From an uncultured Johnsonella sp. (GTDB taxonomy: Bacteria > Bacillota > Clostridia > Lachnospirales > Lachnospiraceae), in assembly GCA_900766185.1 (NCBI GenBank), contig CAAFUL010000095.1, positions 1 to 14,816 on the forward strand: 14,816 nt of DNA, read 5' to 3'. The translations under genes and the position numbers were made by a program. Below are positions 13,258-14,816 of the stretch, in pieces; the stretch's first letter is position 1; every line of letters begins with the position of its first letter. A model generated the notes under the pieces. That model was not told the DNA's origin, did no database searches, and saw nothing but the letters and a program-made list of their open reading frames with translations.

Positions 13258-13959
13258 CTCTTTTACTCTAAAATAATATCCTACTCCCCACTTTGTATGC
13301 ACAAACTTGGTTTCGCCGGTATTGCTTTCTATCTTCTCCCTAAGTCTTCTCACATGCACATCTACGGTTCTGGCATCTCCTACCTCATGACCTGACTTTG
13401 CACCCCAAAGCTTAGACAAAAGCTGTTCTCTGCTGTAAACCTTTCCCGGATTACTTGCCAAAAACTCCAATATGTCAAACTCTTTAGCTGTCAAATTAAC
13501 CTCTTTACCACCTATAAGCACCCTTCTGCTGTCTATGTCTATATGCATATTTCCGGCATCGATTACATTTTCTTCCTTGCTCTCATGTTTTGACTTATTA
13601 TTTTGTCTTCGCATAATTGCCTTGATTCTCGCCTTTACTTCCAAGATATTAAAAGGCTTGGTTATATAATCATCGGCACCGTACTCCAAGCCGAGTATTT
13701 TATCCATATCCGTACCCTTGGCAGTAAGCATAATAATAGGCATCTGTGAAAACTCTCTTATCGCCCTGCACACATCAAAGCCTTCTATCTTAGGCAGCAT
13801 TACATCTAAAAGTACTATATCATATTCATTTTTTCGAGCCAGTGCTAAAGCCTCTTCTCCGTCATAGGCACAGTCGACCTCCATACCGTCCTGCTCTAAA
13901 CTAAACCTGATTCCTTTTACTATTAACTTTTCATCATCTACAACTAAAGCGCGTGGCAT
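13255..13959 (-). CDS. OmpR/PhoB-family response regulator
   Basis: This cytosolic two-component transcription regulator has 234 residues, normal for the family. The receiver domain (about 1-118) has the acidic pair Asp8-Asp9, the phosphoacceptor Asp52 in LLDVMLP, Thr79 and Lys101 in TKPF, all intact. The winged-helix DNA-binding domain occupies about 137-234, with LTAKEFDILEFLASNPGKVYSREQLL and a VDVHVRRLREKI recognition helix; the C-terminus GVGYYFRVKE is the usual wing end. AAGGA precedes the ATG at 13959. It follows the ComEA-like gene after 22 bases and is probably cotranscribed with it. A partner histidine kinase, usually the next gene, is missing: hairpin repeats begin at the stop codon and rlmH follows. 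The regulated genes are not known. Confidence 0.95.
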   Translation of the reverse strand: MPRALVVDDEKLIVKGIRFSLEQDGMEVDCAYDGEEALALARKNEYDIVLLDVMLPKIEGFDVCRAIREFSQMPIIMLTAKGTDMDKILGLEYGADDYITKPFNILEVKARIKAIMRRQNNKSKHESKEENVIDAGNMHIDIDSRRVLIGGKEVNLTAKEFDILEFLASNPGKVYSREQLLSKLWGAKSGHEVGDARTVDVHVRRLREKIESNTGETKFVHTKWGVGYYFRVKE

Positions 13960-13981
13960 ATCATATCCTTCCCATTAAAAC

Positions 13982-14593
13982 TTATTCTACCCTGATATTA
14001 TCTTTTATCTTGTTAAAAGCTCCCTGTTTTATCCCCGGAACCTTCATAATATCTTCTATGGCTGCAAATTTGCCATTTTCTGTCCTATAATTTATTATAT
14101 CTTCCGCCCTGCTGTCTCCTATGCCTTTTAGGCTAAGAAGCTCTTCTTTGGATGCGGTATTTATATTTACCTTTGTATCTGCACCTTTAATATCCCCTGT
14201 ACTCATTTGTGCGACATTTGCAGACTCAGACTCCAAAGCCTCTTCCTTATCGGGAACATAGAGTTTTTCTCCATCCGCAAGCACCCTTGCAAGATTAAGG
14301 TAGTCTATGGCTGCTTCTTCCATAAAACCGCCGGCTTTTTCTATTGCATCCACTACCCTTGCACCGTTTTCAAACTCATAAACTGCCGGATTATTCACCT
14401 TGCCGCATACATGAACAAAGATTGTGGAATGACTTTCACTAAGCGAAACTTCACTGCTTGATAAAGCTGTAGTCTCAAGTCGGGCATCTTCCAAGGCACT
14501 TTCACTCTCCTCAAGCCTTACTTCCTCTCCACTACTGCAAGCACAAAATAAACACATGCAAAATACTATAATTATATAAATGCTTTTCTTCAT
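13982..14593 (-). CDS. ComEA-like SLBB/helix-hairpin-helix protein, probable lipoprotein
   Basis: This exported DNA-binding protein resembles ComEA, the surface DNA receptor for natural transformation. It has 203 residues. An N-terminal hydrophobic signal (MKKSIYIIIVFCMCLFCAC) is followed by Ser and acidic residues. Cys19 after Ala18 could be lipidated, although the box FCAC is not a strong lipobox. A flexible acidic Ser/Glu-rich linker runs to about 55. The SLBB domain covers 57-117 (IFVHVCGKVNNPAVYEFENG), and the paired helix-hairpin-helix DNA-binding domain 140-203 (VNINTASKEELLSLKGIGDSRAEDI, then VPGIKQGAFNKI). AAGGAG lies 7 bases before the ATG. The usual downstream partner comEC is not in the window; the gene leads instead into a response regulator. 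Domain assignment is firm, while a competence role is inferred. Confidence 0.9.
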   Translation of the reverse strand: MKKSIYIIIVFCMCLFCACSSGEEVRLEESESALEDARLETTALSSSEVSLSESHSTIFVHVCGKVNNPAVYEFENGARVVDAIEKAGGFMEEAAIDYLNLARVLADGEKLYVPDKEEALESESANVAQMSTGDIKGADTKVNINTASKEELLSLKGIGDSRAEDIINYRTENGKFAAIEDIMKVPGIKQGAFNKIKDNIRVE

Positions 14594-14632
14594 AAACGTC
14601 TCCTTGAAGAATAGCGTATAAGTCCTGCGTAT

Positions 14633-14661
14633 ATTGTAACAAATAAAACTAATAAACTAAA
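14633..14661 (-). promoter_or_regulatory. Probable promoter of the comEA-like/response regulator operon
   Basis: TACAAT (14633-14638) is preceded by TTTAGT (14656-14661) with 17-base spacing on the minus strand. It lies about 40 bases upstream of the start codon. The -35 matches only half the consensus. Confidence 0.5.
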
Positions 14662-14816
14662 GGACTTTTTATTGCAAAGTAAAATTTATCTACAAAGTAA
14701 ACCTGAATTATTCACCACAGTAGATTTGGCTTAAAAAGCCTACAAGATAATTGTTTTATAAAGCTATCTCGTTAGTAAGTTGGAAAATCACCTGAAAAAA
14801 GGGTGCACTATCCCTA
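14662..14816. other. Unassigned edge region
   Basis: No gene can be supported here. GGCTT and AAGCC at 14730-14742 form a small hairpin around AAA. On the minus strand, one frame is open from the window edge to a TAA at 14756-14758 and reads RDSAPFFQVIFQLTNEIAL. It could be the tail of an upstream gene, but 19 residues give no recognisable family. Confidence 0.2.

Overview
The window looks like a chromosomal segment of a low-GC, Gram-positive anaerobe of the class Clostridia, most like the Lachnospiraceae. The grounds are AT-rich DNA, strong AGGAGG-type ribosome binding sites, a type A RNase P RNA, a T-box leader on thrS, an Asp23/Gls24 protein, and the order dgt-dnaG-trmK-nif3. The family assignment is inference, since no 16S gene or marker search is available. 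Nearly all genes lie on the minus strand; the only convincing plus-strand gene encodes a CPBP-family membrane protease.

Layout, left to right. Positions 1-207 hold structured non-coding DNA that may be the right end of an IS200/IS605-type element. aspS (210-1994) and a PhzF-family isomerase (2115-2894) follow, both on the minus strand. A GC-rich hairpin island (2964-3041) comes next, then tmRNA (ssrA) with its terminator and RNase P RNA (rnpB), which abut with 5 bases between them. A housekeeping block then reads leftwards: thrS, dgt, dnaG, trmK, nif3. rpoD, which usually follows dnaG in Firmicutes, is absent here. Two related 124-133 bp palindromic elements flank dgt. thrS has a Thr-specific T-box leader, and upstream of it are two tRNA-Leu genes, one with the unusual anticodon AAG.

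The right third contains the CPBP protease gene (+), a 108 bp element with 16 bp perfect inverted repeats that encloses a ribosome binding site and a 20-codon ORF, an Asp23 gene, rlmH, three degenerate ~50 bp hairpin repeats that start at the stop codon of an OmpR-type response regulator, and a ComEA-like SLBB/helix-hairpin-helix protein in the same operon as the regulator. No histidine kinase or comEC is present.

Most of the window is core information processing: aminoacyl-tRNA synthesis, replication priming, tRNA and rRNA methylation, ribosome rescue and tRNA 5' maturation. I see no defence island, prophage, CRISPR array or biosynthetic cluster. The unexplained content is small intergenic elements: four or five distinct repeat or hairpin families sit at gene ends. 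The protein starts of dgt, dnaG, trmK and the Asp23 gene were moved inward from the longest ORF because a strong ribosome binding site lies just before the internal start.
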